Assembly: GCF_000834635.1 (NCBI RefSeq)
Contig: NZ_JXQV01000030.1
Coordinates: 310,001 to 374,000, forward strand
Source of the DNA: Agrobacterium tumefaciens
GTDB lineage: Bacteria; Pseudomonadota; Alphaproteobacteria; Rhizobiales; Rhizobiaceae
Length of the DNA stretch: 64,000 bases
Direction: 5' to 3'
Position numbers and translations under genes: made by a program. Position 1 is the first letter of the stretch. Each line of letters begins with the position of its first letter. A model generated the notes under the pieces. That model saw only the letters and a program-made list of their open reading frames with translations, did no database searches and was not told the origin of the DNA. Shown here piece by piece: positions 49,722-58,961 of this stretch.

Positions 49722-50015
49722 TCAACTTTCGTATCGTTTTAACTCCTCGCGGTCCTCCCCAGTCACCCGCAAGGTTATTCCATTGTAACCCCCATCAGAT
49801 ATTGCAGACCTAACTTGGTTGGTCGTGACGTCCATCTCCGCAGCGATCGAGGCAAAATAGTATTGCTGTAGTTCATTGGGATTATTTGCAACCAGTCTGT
49901 TCACATGCTCGGCGATGCGTGTTGCGACAGCAAATGCCTCGTTGTTCTTGCGCCGCAACTCAGGCTTCGCACCGGCGTAGTGCTTGAATTGCGCAGTGAA
50001 TGGCAGGAAGGGCAT
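49722..50015 (-). CDS. Small HTH-like protein near prophage right end
   Basis: 97 aa from ATG 50015 with AGGAG 5 nt upstream; the longer frame to 50048 lacks support. Helices FKHYAGAKPELRRKNNEAFA, TRIAEHVNRLVANNPNELQ, then YYFASIAAEMDVTTNQVRSAI which fits a winged or plain HTH recognition unit, ending NGITLRVTGEDREEL. Possibly a regulator of the accessory or excision region. Its sense opposes the AlpA-like gene, with which it shares the 5' region. Confidence 0.55.
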   Translation of the reverse strand: MPFLPFTAQFKHYAGAKPELRRKNNEAFAVATRIAEHVNRLVANNPNELQQYYFASIAAEMDVTTNQVRSAISDGGYNGITLRVTGEDREELKRYES

Positions 50016-50104
50016 GGGATGACTCCTAGCTAGCGGCTCAGACAACAAATGAACTCAAGCTATCCCAAACCAATCTACAAAAACAGATATTCCTCACCCA
50101 TGCG

Positions 50105-50134
50105 TTGACACCTTCGCCCATAGTGTCGCATACT
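50105..50134 (+). promoter_or_regulatory. Predicted sigma70-type promoter for the AlpA-like gene
   Basis: TTGACA (50105-50110), 18-nt spacer, CATACT (50129-50134). A short GGGCC-TTTT-GGCCC hairpin (50155-50168) lies between this and the ribosome site and may attenuate expression. No consensus repressor operator is seen here. Confidence 0.5.
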
Positions 50135-50196
50135 TTCCTAAGCGGACAGTTCTCGGGCCTTTTGGCCCTCAAATCCATTTTGTATTGGAGAACCGC

Positions 50197-50424
50197 ATGT
50201 CCGACGGGCCATCAAACCTCGTTTCGCTCGACAGCTACCTGACCCTCAAAGAAGTGACGACCAATATCAAAGTCGCGACGTCCACGCTTTACCGCTGGAT
50301 CGCCGACGGCAATTTTCCGAAGCCGGTCCGGCTTGGGGAGAACTGTGTGCGGTGGCGCGTGGCTGACATAAAAGCATGGCAAGACAGCCGCCATAACGGC
50401 GAGCCGGTCAAAAAAACGGGCTGA
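50197..50424 (+). CDS. AlpA-family (MerR-like) excisionase/regulator
   Basis: 75 aa from ATG 50197, GGAG 7 nt upstream. LVSLDSYLTLKEVTTNIKVA then TSTLYRWIADGNFPKPVRLG and VRWRVADIKAWQDSR is a textbook AlpA winged HTH. AlpA-like proteins act as excisionases or activate integrase genes and typically lie near one end of a prophage. Here it is the last phage gene before host sequence; the integrase is not in the window. Confidence 0.85.
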   Translation: MSDGPSNLVSLDSYLTLKEVTTNIKVATSTLYRWIADGNFPKPVRLGENCVRWRVADIKAWQDSRHNGEPVKKTG

Positions 50425-50439
50425 AAATCGGATTAAATT

Positions 50440-50460
50440 TGCGGGTACAAATGCGGGTAC
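50440..50460. repeat. 9-bp direct repeat TGCGGGTAC, possible integrase arm sites
   Basis: TGCGGGTAC at 50440-50448 and 50452-50460, separated by AAA. Closely spaced short direct repeats just outside an excisionase gene are typical of arm-type integrase or excisionase binding sites of an attachment region. The rest of 50425-50723 shows no gene, tRNA or terminator that I can support; the attR core must lie there but is not identifiable without the left end. Confidence 0.45.
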
Positions 50461-50723
50461 CAGCGGAACGTTCGACGGGGGAATGGCCTAGGAAAAAGGC
50501 CTTCTAGATTTTCAGTGTGACGGACACCCCATCTGCCAGTCTTGCAAGTGACTTTTGTGTGAAACCATCATCGAAATACAGCTCTCAAGGCCGTATTTGT
50601 AGCTTGTTTACTGCAGTCCAACTGCAAGTGCATAAATCCCGTTATATGTTGTAATGAAGCATTGGCGACATATGCCAGTGCCATTATAAGGTCCGAGAAC
50701 GACGATTCTTGAAAGGCCTACCT

Positions 50724-50906
50724 ATGTGGATGGAAGTGACAGCGGTCAGCAACAATCAGAAGTTTGCGATCAATTTTGACCATGTTACGCAGATTTCTCC
50801 CCTGTCCCAAGGCACGCTGATCATGCGCGCGGGAAATGAACGCGTTCAGGTGATGGAAAGCTATGACTACATCGTCGCTCGCCTTCACGCGGCCGCGACG
50901 AAGTAA
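50724..50906 (+). CDS. Small conserved host protein
   Basis: 60 aa from ATG 50724 (AAAGG 8 nt upstream). Short beta-rich sequence (MWMEVTAVSNNQKFAINFD, HVTQISPLSQGTLIMRAG) of the type found as small Hfq-unrelated LSM-like or flagellar FlbD-like proteins; no firm family. First gene on the host side of the prophage. Confidence 0.6.
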   Translation: MWMEVTAVSNNQKFAINFDHVTQISPLSQGTLIMRAGNERVQVMESYDYIVARLHAAATK

Positions 50907-50907
50907 T

Positions 50908-51261
50908 TCAAATCCCTGCAAAAACGGCAATCAGTGCGGCGGCGGCTGGCACTGCCTGGATGAAAAGAATTTTTCTGCTCGCAGTCGCAGCGCCGAAAAC
51001 GCCAGCCACGAGAATGCAGCCCAAAAAGAAAATCGCAGCGCTTCTTTGCCCGTCGCCCTGCGACAGTGCGAAGATCAGACCCGCGGCAAGAAATCCATTG
51101 TAGAGCCCCTGATTGGCGGCGAGAACTTTGCTGGCCTCTGCAAATTCCGGCGAAAGCCTGAAGGCTTTGCGTCCTGCCGGTTTGGTCCAAAGCACCATCT
51201 GCAGAACGAGAATGTAGGCGTGTAAAGCAGCGATCAAAACAATCAGAATATTAGCAATCAA
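50908..51261 (-). CDS. DUF1304 family membrane protein
   Basis: 117 aa from a TTG start at 51261, chosen because GGGGGAGG lies directly upstream and the length then equals the family norm. Four predicted membrane helices: LIVLIAALHAYILVLQMVLW, NGFLAAGLIFALS, AIFFLGCILVAGVFGAAT, ILFIQAVPAAAALIAVFAGI. The conserved NQGLYNGFLAAGL motif identifies DUF1304. Function unknown. Converges with the small plus-strand gene, 1 nt apart. Confidence 0.78.
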   Translation of the reverse strand: MIANILIVLIAALHAYILVLQMVLWTKPAGRKAFRLSPEFAEASKVLAANQGLYNGFLAAGLIFALSQGDGQRSAAIFFLGCILVAGVFGAATASRKILFIQAVPAAAALIAVFAGI

Positions 51262-51351
51262 TTTTGGCCTCCCCCATAGGTTTAGCCTCCTCGATAGCAT
51301 TGAAACCCCGAGTCGCGGAAGCAGCTTCAATGCTTCCGCGCCGGATATGGT

Positions 51352-52332
51352 TTATGGCTTCAACAGAACTTTCCCAGCTTTGCCAGGTGTCAGCGACGCT
51401 TTGACAGCAGCCGAGATGTCAGCAAGATCGTAAACGCCGTCTACCGGAAGCGTGATGGTCTTGTTGTCAACGAGCGTGATCAATTCTCCCATCAGTCGGC
51501 GTCTGTCGTCGGGAGAAAGTGCGGCGATTGCCTTAGATCCCCAAAAGCCTTTGATGGTCAGCTGCTTGAAGATAACTGGACCGGATGAAATTTGCATGGG
51601 TTCGCCCGTCATTGAGCCGAAGGAAACGAGCAATCCATCATCGCTAAGCAATTCGGCAATGTCATTGCTGGCAACGCCGCCGATGGAATCCACACCAGCG
51701 CGAATGGGCTGGTCTCCAGCCAGTGCGCGCACCTTTTGCTTCCAGTCGTCTGCGGCGGTCGAGACACCGTTAACGATGCCCAACGCCGCAAGCTCTTCAA
51801 CACCCGCATCACGACGAACAAGGTTTATCGCATGAATGCCCCGCGCCTGCGCAACCATCGCAACGGCCTTGCCCACTGCGCCATTGGCGGTGTTTTGCAC
51901 GAACCAGTCATTCGGCTTCACGCCCAGATATTCCAGCAACGTCAGTGCGCTAAATGGCATGGCGATCAGCTGCGCTGCGGCTTCGTCTGAAATCGAATCA
52001 GGCACAGGCACGACGCCGTATGCTGGTGCGATAAAATACTCGGCCCACGAACCATAAACGCCTGCGGCGGCTACCCTTTTTCCAAGGAATGAGGCGTCTG
52101 TACCTTCGCCCAGTTCCTCGACTATTCCGACAGCCTCGCTGCCACCAATTGCACCAGGCAAAGGCGGCTTATATCCATAATTGCCGCGCACTGTCCAAAT
52201 GTCGTGATTATGGATCGGTGACAAAAGCATGCGAATGCGCAGTTCTCCCTTGCCCGGCTGGGGAACTGGAGCATCTCCAAGTTTCAGCACGTCCTGCGGT
52301 TCGCCGAAAACGTCGTGCATTGCGCTGCGCAT
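51352..52332 (-). CDS. MDR-superfamily NAD(P)H-dependent oxidoreductase (quinone/enoyl reductase-like)
   Basis: 326 aa. GroES-like N-terminal domain (VLKLGDAPVPQPGKGELRIR) and a Rossmann domain with NTANGAVGKAVAMVAQARG (nucleotide loop) and DSIGGVASNDI, with FGSMTGEPMQI in the C-terminal part. Residues that bind catalytic zinc in classical alcohol dehydrogenases are absent, so a quinone oxidoreductase or trans-2-enoyl reductase type activity is more likely. Cytoplasmic, single gene. Confidence 0.85.
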   Translation of the reverse strand: MRSAMHDVFGEPQDVLKLGDAPVPQPGKGELRIRMLLSPIHNHDIWTVRGNYGYKPPLPGAIGGSEAVGIVEELGEGTDASFLGKRVAAAGVYGSWAEYFIAPAYGVVPVPDSISDEAAAQLIAMPFSALTLLEYLGVKPNDWFVQNTANGAVGKAVAMVAQARGIHAINLVRRDAGVEELAALGIVNGVSTAADDWKQKVRALAGDQPIRAGVDSIGGVASNDIAELLSDDGLLVSFGSMTGEPMQISSGPVIFKQLTIKGFWGSKAIAALSPDDRRRLMGELITLVDNKTITLPVDGVYDLADISAAVKASLTPGKAGKVLLKP

Positions 52333-52473
52333 ATAAAAATCCTTCTATTAGACAAACTACGCGCCAGCCTTGGCGAGCACTATGGCATTGCTGTGAACCG
52401 GAGGCGAAATACATCCAAAAAACGAAAAGCCGACCAACTGGCCGGCTCTTGCATCACTAAAAATCTATCAACC

Positions 52474-52863
52474 TTACTGGCAGACGCGGAGGCTCTCCAT
52501 GTGCCAGCCGCCGTCATAGGCGTTCCGGACCTGCCTATCTTCGAACCAGCAGCGTGGCGGGGGCGGTGGTGGCGGCTCGACATAACGGGGGCCGTTGCCG
52601 CCTGCCAAAGCGCCACCGATGATTCCACCCAGAACACCAGCAGCGATGCCGCCAGCAATGATGCGGCCGTTATCACGGTCCCGATGCTTGCGAGGGGGAT
52701 CGCGATAAGGGCGGGGCGGCGGGCCACGGCGGTCGTATCGAGGACCACCATCATAATAACGTGGACCACCATCGTAATATTGTGCGGATGCGGTTTGCGC
52801 GCTTGTCAGAACTGCGCCACTGGCGATGATTGCAGCGAGTGCTGTGAGAACAATCTTTTTCAT
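52474..52863 (-). CDS. Secreted glycine/proline-rich outer-surface protein
   Basis: 129 aa from ATG 52863, GGAG 9 nt upstream; signal peptide IVLTALAAIIASGAVLTSAQTASA, cut after Ala-Ser-Ala. The mature part holds YYDGGPRY repeats, a basic Pro/Arg-rich stretch, and a glycine-zipper hydrophobic segment (IIAGGIAAGVLGGIIGGALAGG), then a Cys-containing end with WHMESLRVCQ. Common in alphaproteobacterial envelope proteins; specific role unknown. Confidence 0.72.
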   Translation of the reverse strand: MKKIVLTALAAIIASGAVLTSAQTASAQYYDGGPRYYDGGPRYDRRGPPPRPYRDPPRKHRDRDNGRIIAGGIAAGVLGGIIGGALAGGNGPRYVEPPPPPPPRCWFEDRQVRNAYDGGWHMESLRVCQ

Positions 52864-53037
52864 TGCAGGCTTCTCCATGTGAGCCGAACCGTTCCCGGGT
52901 ATCGCCTCAATATTATCTGAAAATGGCATGGCAGTGATGAACAAGTGCTGAATGGATAAATATTCTGAATTCATATGGCTCCCGCATACGCAGGCGTACC
53001 GTTAGCCAGCACACTGACCTTTCGCGCTATACGGGAT

Positions 53038-53135
53038 GCAGCTATGGGGTGATTGCTTCCTCCACGGGAGGAGCTCCCAAGTCCTGAAAGCCAATCAGGC
53101 ATTACTTGGCCCCGCCTTTTGGTGGGGCTTTTTTT
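53038..53135 (+). ncRNA. Candidate intergenic small RNA ending in a strong terminator
   Basis: No protein gene on the plus strand ends here, yet a strong terminator is present, so an independent plus-strand transcript is likely. Three hairpins in series: TCCTCC-ACG-GGAGGA (53058-53072), CCTGA...TCAGG (53083-53099), and the terminator stem (53109-53128) with seven T. A TATACG box (53028-53033) could be the -10. The first stem holds both an anti-ribosome-site UCCUCC and its complement, reminiscent of rhizobial trans-acting sRNAs with exposed CCUCC motifs; the family is not identified. Confidence 0.45.
53109..53135 (+). terminator. Rho-independent terminator
   Basis: GCCCCGCC-TTTT-GGTGGGGC (8-bp stem, one G-U pair) followed by seven T on the plus strand. 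On the minus strand no T-run follows the stem, so it serves plus-strand transcription. The rest of the 311-nt gap 52864-53175 holds only the sRNA candidate. Confidence 0.85.
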
Positions 53136-53175
53136 CTGTCCATGGTGAGCTTGTGTAGCATTGCGTTTGCCGCTC

Positions 53176-53433
53176 TTAGCGGGAGACCTCAACAGGCATG
53201 ACTTCAACTTCAACAGAATGCCCGGAATGGCTGTCGCGTGGATATTGGTCGAAAAGATCATCGAAAAGCTCAATCACGGCCGCAGGCATGTTGCGCGAAA
53301 ACTCATCGAACAAATCATTCGCCCGGTCCCAGGCGTAGATAGCCAGAAGCGTGAGAACGAGCAGAAGAAGCCAGGGCCAGATTGGCTTGCGGCGGGAATG
53401 CCTCTCACCGTTCTTGTCAATCATATCGGACAT
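53176..53433 (-). CDS. Small single-pass membrane protein
   Basis: 85 aa, ATG 53433 with GGAG upstream. Basic N-terminus, one membrane helix (PWLLLLVLTLLAIYAWD), then an acidic domain (LFDEFSRNMPAAVIELFDDL). N-in/C-out orientation expected from the positive-inside rule. Function unknown; next to a small zinc-ribbon gene on the same strand, 21 nt downstream of it. Confidence 0.68.
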   Translation of the reverse strand: MSDMIDKNGERHSRRKPIWPWLLLLVLTLLAIYAWDRANDLFDEFSRNMPAAVIELFDDLFDQYPRDSHSGHSVEVEVMPVEVSR

Positions 53434-53454
53434 GGGGCTTCTCCAGGTGAACGC

Positions 53455-53721
53455 TCAGCGTCTTCCATATCGCGGCTCACCGCCAGGGGCATAAGCAGCT
53501 TTCTGCGAAAATCGAAAGATGTTGCCGCATTGGGCGCAGCGTATCATATATTCGGATGGATTGCCCGAAGGCCGCTCCGCGCGAAAGCCTGCAGGCATTT
53601 CATCGATCCGGAAATCGACATTCGGATTCTGCTTCTCATCTATTTCAGACACCTCAGCGAAGCCGGAGTGGCCACACTTTGAGCATTCGAGTTTGCGGGA
53701 ATATCGGTCGCGCGAAGCCAT
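53455..53721 (-). CDS. Small zinc-ribbon protein
   Basis: 88 aa, AAAGGA upstream of ATG 53721. Two Cys pairs: LECSKCGHSG near the start and IRCAQCGNIFRF near the end, giving one zinc ribbon; the middle is acidic (VSEIDEKQNPNVDFRIDEM). Likely a nucleic-acid- or protein-binding adaptor. Probably transcribed with the following membrane protein gene. Confidence 0.72.
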   Translation of the reverse strand: MASRDRYSRKLECSKCGHSGFAEVSEIDEKQNPNVDFRIDEMPAGFRAERPSGNPSEYMIRCAQCGNIFRFSQKAAYAPGGEPRYGRR

Positions 53722-53974
53722 AGAGAATCCTTTGTTTCGCGACAGGTAGCAATGCAGCGACGGCAGTTCAATACTCTCCGCACTCCCTCCCAGCCTTCCG
53801 CAGGCTTAGGCCAAAATAGATGTCACCTCATCGCAACGCCCGATGCTGTGCCGCTCTCGATCACGAGCCGCATTTTATCAGGTTAAGTTACCATTCATAA
53901 ACCACTTGGTAACGCCATCGCACTAGTGTTGCGAGATGAAATGTCTGGCGGGGCGTGTCGGACGGAACAGTGGC

Positions 53975-55426
53975 ATGCGATTAAAGAGTTCAACCGTGTT
54001 CAAAAATGTATCTGAGTTATTTGGTAAGACGGTCAAGGCTGGGTCATTCGTGAAGGTTTTCATGTTTGCGATGGCTATGGCAACAGCAACAACTGCGACC
54101 ACGCAGGTCGCGAAAGCTGATCCCAAATATGCAGGCATCGTTCTTGATGCCAAAACAGGCAAGGTTCTGTACGGCGAAGATCCAGATGGCCTGCGTTATC
54201 CAGCATCATTGACGAAGATGATGACCCTTTATCTAACGTTTGAAGCGTTGAGCGCCGGTCGGATTTCGCTTGATTCCAAGGTGCCGGTTTCTGCCAATGC
54301 AGCCAAGGAACCGCCGTCCAAGCTGGGCGTGCGTGCAGGTGGCAGCGTCACAGTCGAGCAGGCGATTCTCGCTCTCGTCACCCGCTCTGCAAATGATATC
54401 GCCACTGCACTCGGCGAGTATCTTGGCGGGAATGAAGAGCGTTTCGGTCGCATCATGACGGCGAAGGCTCGTGCCCTTGGCATGACGCGCACCACATATC
54501 GCAATGCCAATGGCCTGCCAAATACAGCGCAGATGACAACGGCACGCGACCAGGCTCGCCTCAGCGTCGCTCTTCGCCAGCACTTCCCACAATATTACAG
54601 CTACTTCAGCACCCGCACATTCACCTTCGGCAAGCAGGTCATCGGAAACCACAACCGCCTCGTCGGTACCGTTCGTGGCGTCGATGGCATCAAGACTGGC
54701 TATACCCGCGCTGCTGGCAGCAACCTTGCAACGTCTGCGCAGTTGGACGGACGCTCTATCGTTGCGGTCGTACTGGGTGGTCGCTCAAGCGCCGCCCGTG
54801 ATGCGACAATGCGCAAGCTGGTTGCCGAATACCTGCCAAAGGCTTCCCGCTCCGGCACAAGCAACCTGATTGCAGCAACGCCTTCAGCACCTATTGAAGA
54901 GCCCGTTTCTGTCGCAACCGCAAACACAGCTTCGGGCCTTCCAAACGCTGGCCCGCTTCCACAGGCACGCTACGCAGATGAAACACCCGTGACGGCATTC
55001 GCACCAGCACCTGCAAATGCTGCCGTTGCAGCCATGGACATGGCAACGCGTGCCAAGACACCTGCCCGCCCAGCTCCACCTGTCGATATGAGGCCTGATC
55101 GTTCGCTGGTTACGAACTCGACCAAGGTCGACAACATCGTGACGGCCTCGACCACCCCTGCTCCGGCTGTTTCCGGTGATGCTGGCTGGGTCATTCAGAT
55201 CGGCGCGTCTCCAGATGAAGGCTCTGCGCGCAACCTGCTTCAGGCCGCGCAGGACAAAGGCGGCAGCCTGCTTCGTAGCGCAAAGCCATTCACCGTGGCC
55301 TTCACGAAGGATGGCTCACAGATGTACCGCGCGCGCTTCGGCGGCTTCGATGGCCAGAATGATGCGGTCAATGCATGCAACACATTGAAAAAGAAAGGCA
55401 TCAGCTGCTGGGCGTCTCTCCAGTAA
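53975..55426 (+). CDS. D-alanyl-D-alanine carboxypeptidase (penicillin-binding protein) with SPOR domain
   Basis: 483 aa from ATG 53975 (GGAA upstream); ATG 53936 is possible. Signal peptide FVKVFMFAMAMATATTATT...AKA. Catalytic motifs of the S11 family: SLTK (Ser78 nucleophile), SAN (Ser138), and KTG within DGIKTGYTR. A Pro/Ala/Thr-rich linker follows, then a C-terminal SPOR domain (GWVIQIGASPDEGSARNLLQ...RARFGGFDGQ) that binds denuded septal peptidoglycan. Trims the terminal D-Ala of cell-wall peptides, periplasmic. Monocistronic. Confidence 0.9.
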   Translation: MRLKSSTVFKNVSELFGKTVKAGSFVKVFMFAMAMATATTATTQVAKADPKYAGIVLDAKTGKVLYGEDPDGLRYPASLTKMMTLYLTFEALSAGRISLDSKVPVSANAAKEPPSKLGVRAGGSVTVEQAILALVTRSANDIATALGEYLGGNEERFGRIMTAKARALGMTRTTYRNANGLPNTAQMTTARDQARLSVALRQHFPQYYSYFSTRTFTFGKQVIGNHNRLVGTVRGVDGIKTGYTRAAGSNLATSAQLDGRSIVAVVLGGRSSAARDATMRKLVAEYLPKASRSGTSNLIAATPSAPIEEPVSVATANTASGLPNAGPLPQARYADETPVTAFAPAPANAAVAAMDMATRAKTPARPAPPVDMRPDRSLVTNSTKVDNIVTASTTPAPAVSGDAGWVIQIGASPDEGSARNLLQAAQDKGGSLLRSAKPFTVAFTKDGSQMYRARFGGFDGQNDAVNACNTLKKKGISCWASLQ

Positions 55427-55517
55427 GCAGCAGATGGTATCAGCGACCGGTGATGTCATGACGAACGAGATTACCGGTTCCACTCCTCGAATTGTATTGA
55501 GTAACGAGGGTTTCCAA

Positions 55518-55781
55518 ATGGCAATCAACGAAAACTATTCGGACATTGCGGCAGGCAAAGGCAGACAGCAAAGTCTTTCCGTGCTGCACCCAATCCACGA
55601 GGCGGCAATGAGAATTGCCGATCTCGGCCTCAACAAATCGCGTCACAAGACCCGCGATCTTGTTAACCTGCTCCTTTGCCACGGCGCCCGCGCCTGGCGT
55701 AGTAACCAGCCGGAAGCAAAGATCCATCTTCACATCATGTCTAAATCTGGCCGCGGTGCGATTCATCTGCGTCTGAGATAA
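55518..55781 (+). CDS. Small conserved host protein
   Basis: 87 aa from ATG 55518 with GAGGG 7 nt upstream; the frame extends to 55434 without a site. Highly charged single-domain sequence: SVLHPIHEAAMRIADLGLNK, RHKTRDLVNLLLCHGARAW, then a basic C-terminus (HIMSKSGRGAIHLRLR). Function unknown. Followed by a strong terminator shared with gyrA. Confidence 0.62.
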   Translation: MAINENYSDIAAGKGRQQSLSVLHPIHEAAMRIADLGLNKSRHKTRDLVNLLLCHGARAWRSNQPEAKIHLHIMSKSGRGAIHLRLR

Positions 55782-55797
55782 GACTTCCACGACAAAC

Positions 55798-55832
55798 AAA
55801 AGCCCTGCGAAACGATGTTTCGCAGGGCTTTT
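55798..55832. terminator. Bidirectional terminator between the 87-aa gene and gyrA
   Basis: AAAAGCCCTGCGAAAC / GTTTCGCAGGGCTTTT, a perfect 16-bp stem with a 3-nt loop and A/T flanks on both sides. Serves the plus-strand gene ending at 55781 and the minus-strand gyrA ending at 55892. Confidence 0.93.
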
Positions 55833-55891
55833 TTGTATCTGATGTCAGAGATGAGTTGCGGCGAGCCCAATCAAAGCCTCGCCGCAGCTTA

Positions 55892-58711
55892 TTATGCGCC
55901 CTCGCCGTCACCTTCAGGTGCTGCGGCTGCTTCGGTCTCAATGCCATCAACCTCAGCCTCGCCATCATCTTCGCCTTCTGGCTCATTGATGCGTTCAACG
56001 GAAACAACCTTCTCATCCTTGGCAGTTGAGAAGATGGTCACGCCCTTGGTCGCGCGGCTTGCAAAGCGAATACCGTTGACTGGCACGCGGATCAGCTGCC
56101 CTCCATCGGACACGAGCATGATCTGGTCGCTATCATCAACAGGGAAGGCTGCAACGAGTTCACCGATCTCGGCTGTCTTGGACGTGTCGGTGGCACGAAT
56201 GCCCTTACCGCCACGGCCCGACGTGCGGAAGTCATAGGAAGAAGACCGCTTGCCAAATCCCTTTTCGGAAACCGTAAGAACGAACTGCTCTTTCGACTTC
56301 AGGAACTGATAGCGCTCTTCGGTCAGATGACCTTCTTCAGTCACCTCTTCACCAACAAGCGCAATTTCTTCAACGTCGGTCTCGCCGGTCAGTGCACGAC
56401 GCTCAGCAGCGGCACGCTTGAGATAAGCTGCACGCTCCCATGGCTCGGCATTGACATGACTTACGATCGTCATGGAAATGATGCGGTCGCCCTCGCCCAT
56501 ATTGATGCCACGAACGCCAACCGAGTTACGGCCAGCGAAGACGCGAACATCATCGACCGGGAAGCGGATGCACTGCCCGAGCGCAGTAGTAAGCAGAACG
56601 TCGTCGCCAACCACCTTACCAAGCGCATCTGGGCCTGTGCATGTCTCGACGGAGAGAATTTCGTCACCCTCTTCATCCAGCTTCATCGCAATCTTACCGT
56701 TGCGGTTCACCTGAACGAAGTCAGACAGCTTATTACGGCGCACTGTTCCACGCGTCGTGGAGAACATAACGTCCAGTGTGTCCCACGTTGTCTCGTCTTC
56801 TGGCAACGGCATAATGGTCGTAATGCGCTCGCCAGGCTCCAGCGGCAGCATGTTGATGAGCGCCTTGCCCTTGGACTGTGGTGTGCCGATTGGCAAACGC
56901 CAGACTTTTTCCTTGTACACGATACCGCGTGACGAGAAGAACAGAACAGGCGTGTGCGTATTGGCAACAAACAAGCGGTTGACGAAATCTGCATCACGGG
57001 TCGCCATGCCGGACCGGCCTTTGCCACCGCGGCGCTGCGCCTTGTAAGTCGTCAAAGGTACGCGCTTGATATAACCAAGGTGCGAAACGGTAACGACCAT
57101 GTCTTCACGGGCGATGAGGTCTTCATCGTCCATGTCAGGGCCACCTTCCACGATGACGCTTCGGCGTGGGGTGCCGAATTCGTCGCGTACCGCTGCAAGC
57201 TCGTCCTTGACGATCTGCTGGATACGAATGCGGGAAGACAGGATATCGAGATATTCGCTGATCTCAGCGCCGATCTTGTTCAACTCATCGCTGATTTCAT
57301 CACGACCCAGCGCAGTCAGGCGCGCAAGACGCAGCTCAAGAATGGCGCGTGCCTGCTCTTCCGACAGGTTGTAGGTCAGATCTTCATTGATGCGGTGGCG
57401 CGGATCATCGATCAGAAGGATCAGGCTTTCAACGTCCGACGCTGGCCAACGGCGCGTCATCAACTGCTCGCGGGCCGTTGCTGGATCTGGTGCCTGACGG
57501 ATGACGCGAATGACTTCATCGATGTTGGCAACTGCAATCGCCAGACCGACCAGCACATGCGCGCGATCACGGGCCTTGCGCAGAAGATACTTGGTGCGGC
57601 GGCTGACGACTTCCTCGCGGAAGGATACGAAAGCGCGCAGCATGTCCAGAAGCGTCATCTGCTCCGGCTTGCCACCATTCAACGCAACCATGTTGCAGCC
57701 GAAAGAGGTCTGCAGAGGCGTGTAGCGGTAAAGCTGGTTCAAAATGACTTCAGCATTGGCATCGCGCTTCAGCTCGACAACAACGCGGTAGCCCTGACGG
57801 TCGGACTCGTCGCGAAGGTCGGAAATACCTTCGATACGCTTGTCCTTGACCAGTTCGGCCATCTTCTCAATCATCGACGACTTGTTCACCTGGAAGGGAA
57901 CTTCGGTGATGATGATCTGCTCACGGTCTCCACGCATCGGCTCGATGGTGGCGCGTCCGCGCATGATCACGGAGCCGCGACCGGTCTCATAGGCCGACCG
58001 GATTCCGGAGCGGCCGAGAATGAACGCACCTGTTGGGAAGTCAGGGCCCGGGATGATCTGCATCAATTCAGGAAGTTCGATTTCCGGATTGTCGATCAGC
58101 GCAATAGAACCATCGATGACTTCTGACAGGTTGTGCGGCGGAATGTTGGTGGCCATGCCGACCGCGATGCCGCCCGCGCCGTTGACCAGCAAGTTGGGAA
58201 ATCTCGCGGGCATGACGACCGGCTCAGACAGTGTGCCGTCATAGTTATCGCGGAAATCGACTGTTTCCTTGTCCAGGTCGTCGAGGATCGAGTGCGCGGC
58301 CTTCTGCAAGCGGCACTCGGTGTAGCGTTCAGCCGCTGGCGGATCGCCATCGATGGAGCCGAAGTTGCCCTGGCCGTCGATCAATGGCAGTCGCAGGGAC
58401 CAATCCTGCGCCATGCGCGCCAAAGCGTCGTAAATCGCCGAGTTGCCATGCGGGTGGTATTTACCCATCACGTCACCGGTGACGCGGGCGCATTTAACGT
58501 ATTTCTTGTTCCAGTCGATGCCGAGTTCGGACATGCCGTAAAGGATACGGCGATGAACGGGCTTCAGTCCGTCACGAACGTCTGGAAGTGCACGGCTGAC
58601 GATAACGCTCATGGCGTAATCGAGATACGACCGCTGCATTTCCTCCATGATGGAAATAGGCTCAATACCTGGCGGAAGCTTTCCGCCGCCTGGGGGGCTC
58701 TGGTCAGTCAA
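55892..58711 (-). CDS. gyrA: DNA gyrase subunit A
   Basis: 939 aa. N-terminal breakage-reunion domain with [20 protein letters not shown] and [11 protein letters not shown]; active-site Tyr in [10 protein letters not shown]; quinolone-resistance region [19 protein letters not shown] with Ser and Asp at the positions equivalent to E. coli 83 and 87, so no known resistance change. GyrA-box [10 protein letters not shown] in the C-terminal beta-pinwheel, which ends in an acidic, Glu/Gly-rich tail (~40 residues). Introduces negative supercoils with GyrB. Confidence 0.97.
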   Translation of the reverse strand: MTDQSPPGGGKLPPGIEPISIMEEMQRSYLDYAMSVIVSRALPDVRDGLKPVHRRILYGMSELGIDWNKKYVKCARVTGDVMGKYHPHGNSAIYDALARMAQDWSLRLPLIDGQGNFGSIDGDPPAAERYTECRLQKAAHSILDDLDKETVDFRDNYDGTLSEPVVMPARFPNLLVNGAGGIAVGMATNIPPHNLSEVIDGSIALIDNPEIELPELMQIIPGPDFPTGAFILGRSGIRSAYETGRGSVIMRGRATIEPMRGDREQIIITEVPFQVNKSSMIEKMAELVKDKRIEGISDLRDESDRQGYRVVVELKRDANAEVILNQLYRYTPLQTSFGCNMVALNGGKPEQMTLLDMLRAFVSFREEVVSRRTKYLLRKARDRAHVLVGLAIAVANIDEVIRVIRQAPDPATAREQLMTRRWPASDVESLILLIDDPRHRINEDLTYNLSEEQARAILELRLARLTALGRDEISDELNKIGAEISEYLDILSSRIRIQQIVKDELAAVRDEFGTPRRSVIVEGGPDMDDEDLIAREDMVVTVSHLGYIKRVPLTTYKAQRRGGKGRSGMATRDADFVNRLFVANTHTPVLFFSSRGIVYKEKVWRLPIGTPQSKGKALINMLPLEPGERITTIMPLPEDETTWDTLDVMFSTTRGTVRRNKLSDFVQVNRNGKIAMKLDEEGDEILSVETCTGPDALGKVVGDDVLLTTALGQCIRFPVDDVRVFAGRNSVGVRGINMGEGDRIISMTIVSHVNAEPWERAAYLKRAAAERRALTGETDVEEIALVGEEVTEEGHLTEERYQFLKSKEQFVLTVSEKGFGKRSSSYDFRTSGRGGKGIRATDTSKTAEIGELVAAFPVDDSDQIMLVSDGGQLIRVPVNGIRFASRATKGVTIFSTAKDEKVVSVERINEPEGEDDGEAEVDGIETEAAAAPEGDGEGA

Positions 58712-58961
58712 ATCGGATCACATTCTATGTTAAGAATCGGATGGATTTTTATAGCGGAAACAGCGCTAAAGCGCCAATTTCCAGCCGGGTTATGAACAGT
58801 CTTTTACGTCATTTGCAAGACGATGCACAGTTTTCTCCCTACCATCAAGGAAATCTCTGTTCTGAGGGTTTTAAACGCGCCAAGACTTACCTACCATTGC
58901 GACACATCGATCCTGAAACGGGCCACAGTCCCGCAATTGAAGGGCGCCAGACGGGGATATC

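Larger units (their letters stand above)
1..50600. mobile_element. Prophage (right-hand ~50 kb; left end outside window)
   Basis: Continuous phage content: tail genes, a 5028-aa polyvalent protein, portal, scaffold, both terminase subunits, an immunity region with repeated operators, and an AlpA-like regulator near the right edge. P22-like portal plus internal virion proteins suggest a short-tailed (podovirus-type) virion. All large genes are intact, so it may be functional, but no major capsid, integrase, holin or separate endolysin gene is recognised here; these may lie to the left of position 1. The right boundary is not precisely visible; it lies between the AlpA-like gene end (50424) and the first host gene (50724). 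No tRNA or long direct repeat was seen there. Confidence 0.93.

Noticed and set aside
50475-50500. GGCCT...AGGCC near the prophage right end as a terminator or att core
   Set aside because: Stem of only five pairs, no T-run, no second copy in the window to support an attachment core.
52971-53273. Minus-strand 100-codon frame next to the small membrane protein
   Set aside because: Crosses the terminator and the 3' end of the 85-aa gene; Ser/Arg/Gly-rich; the plus-strand sRNA with terminator explains the region better.
56954-58126. Plus-strand 390-codon frame antisense to gyrA
   Set aside because: gyrA is unambiguous and intact on the other strand.
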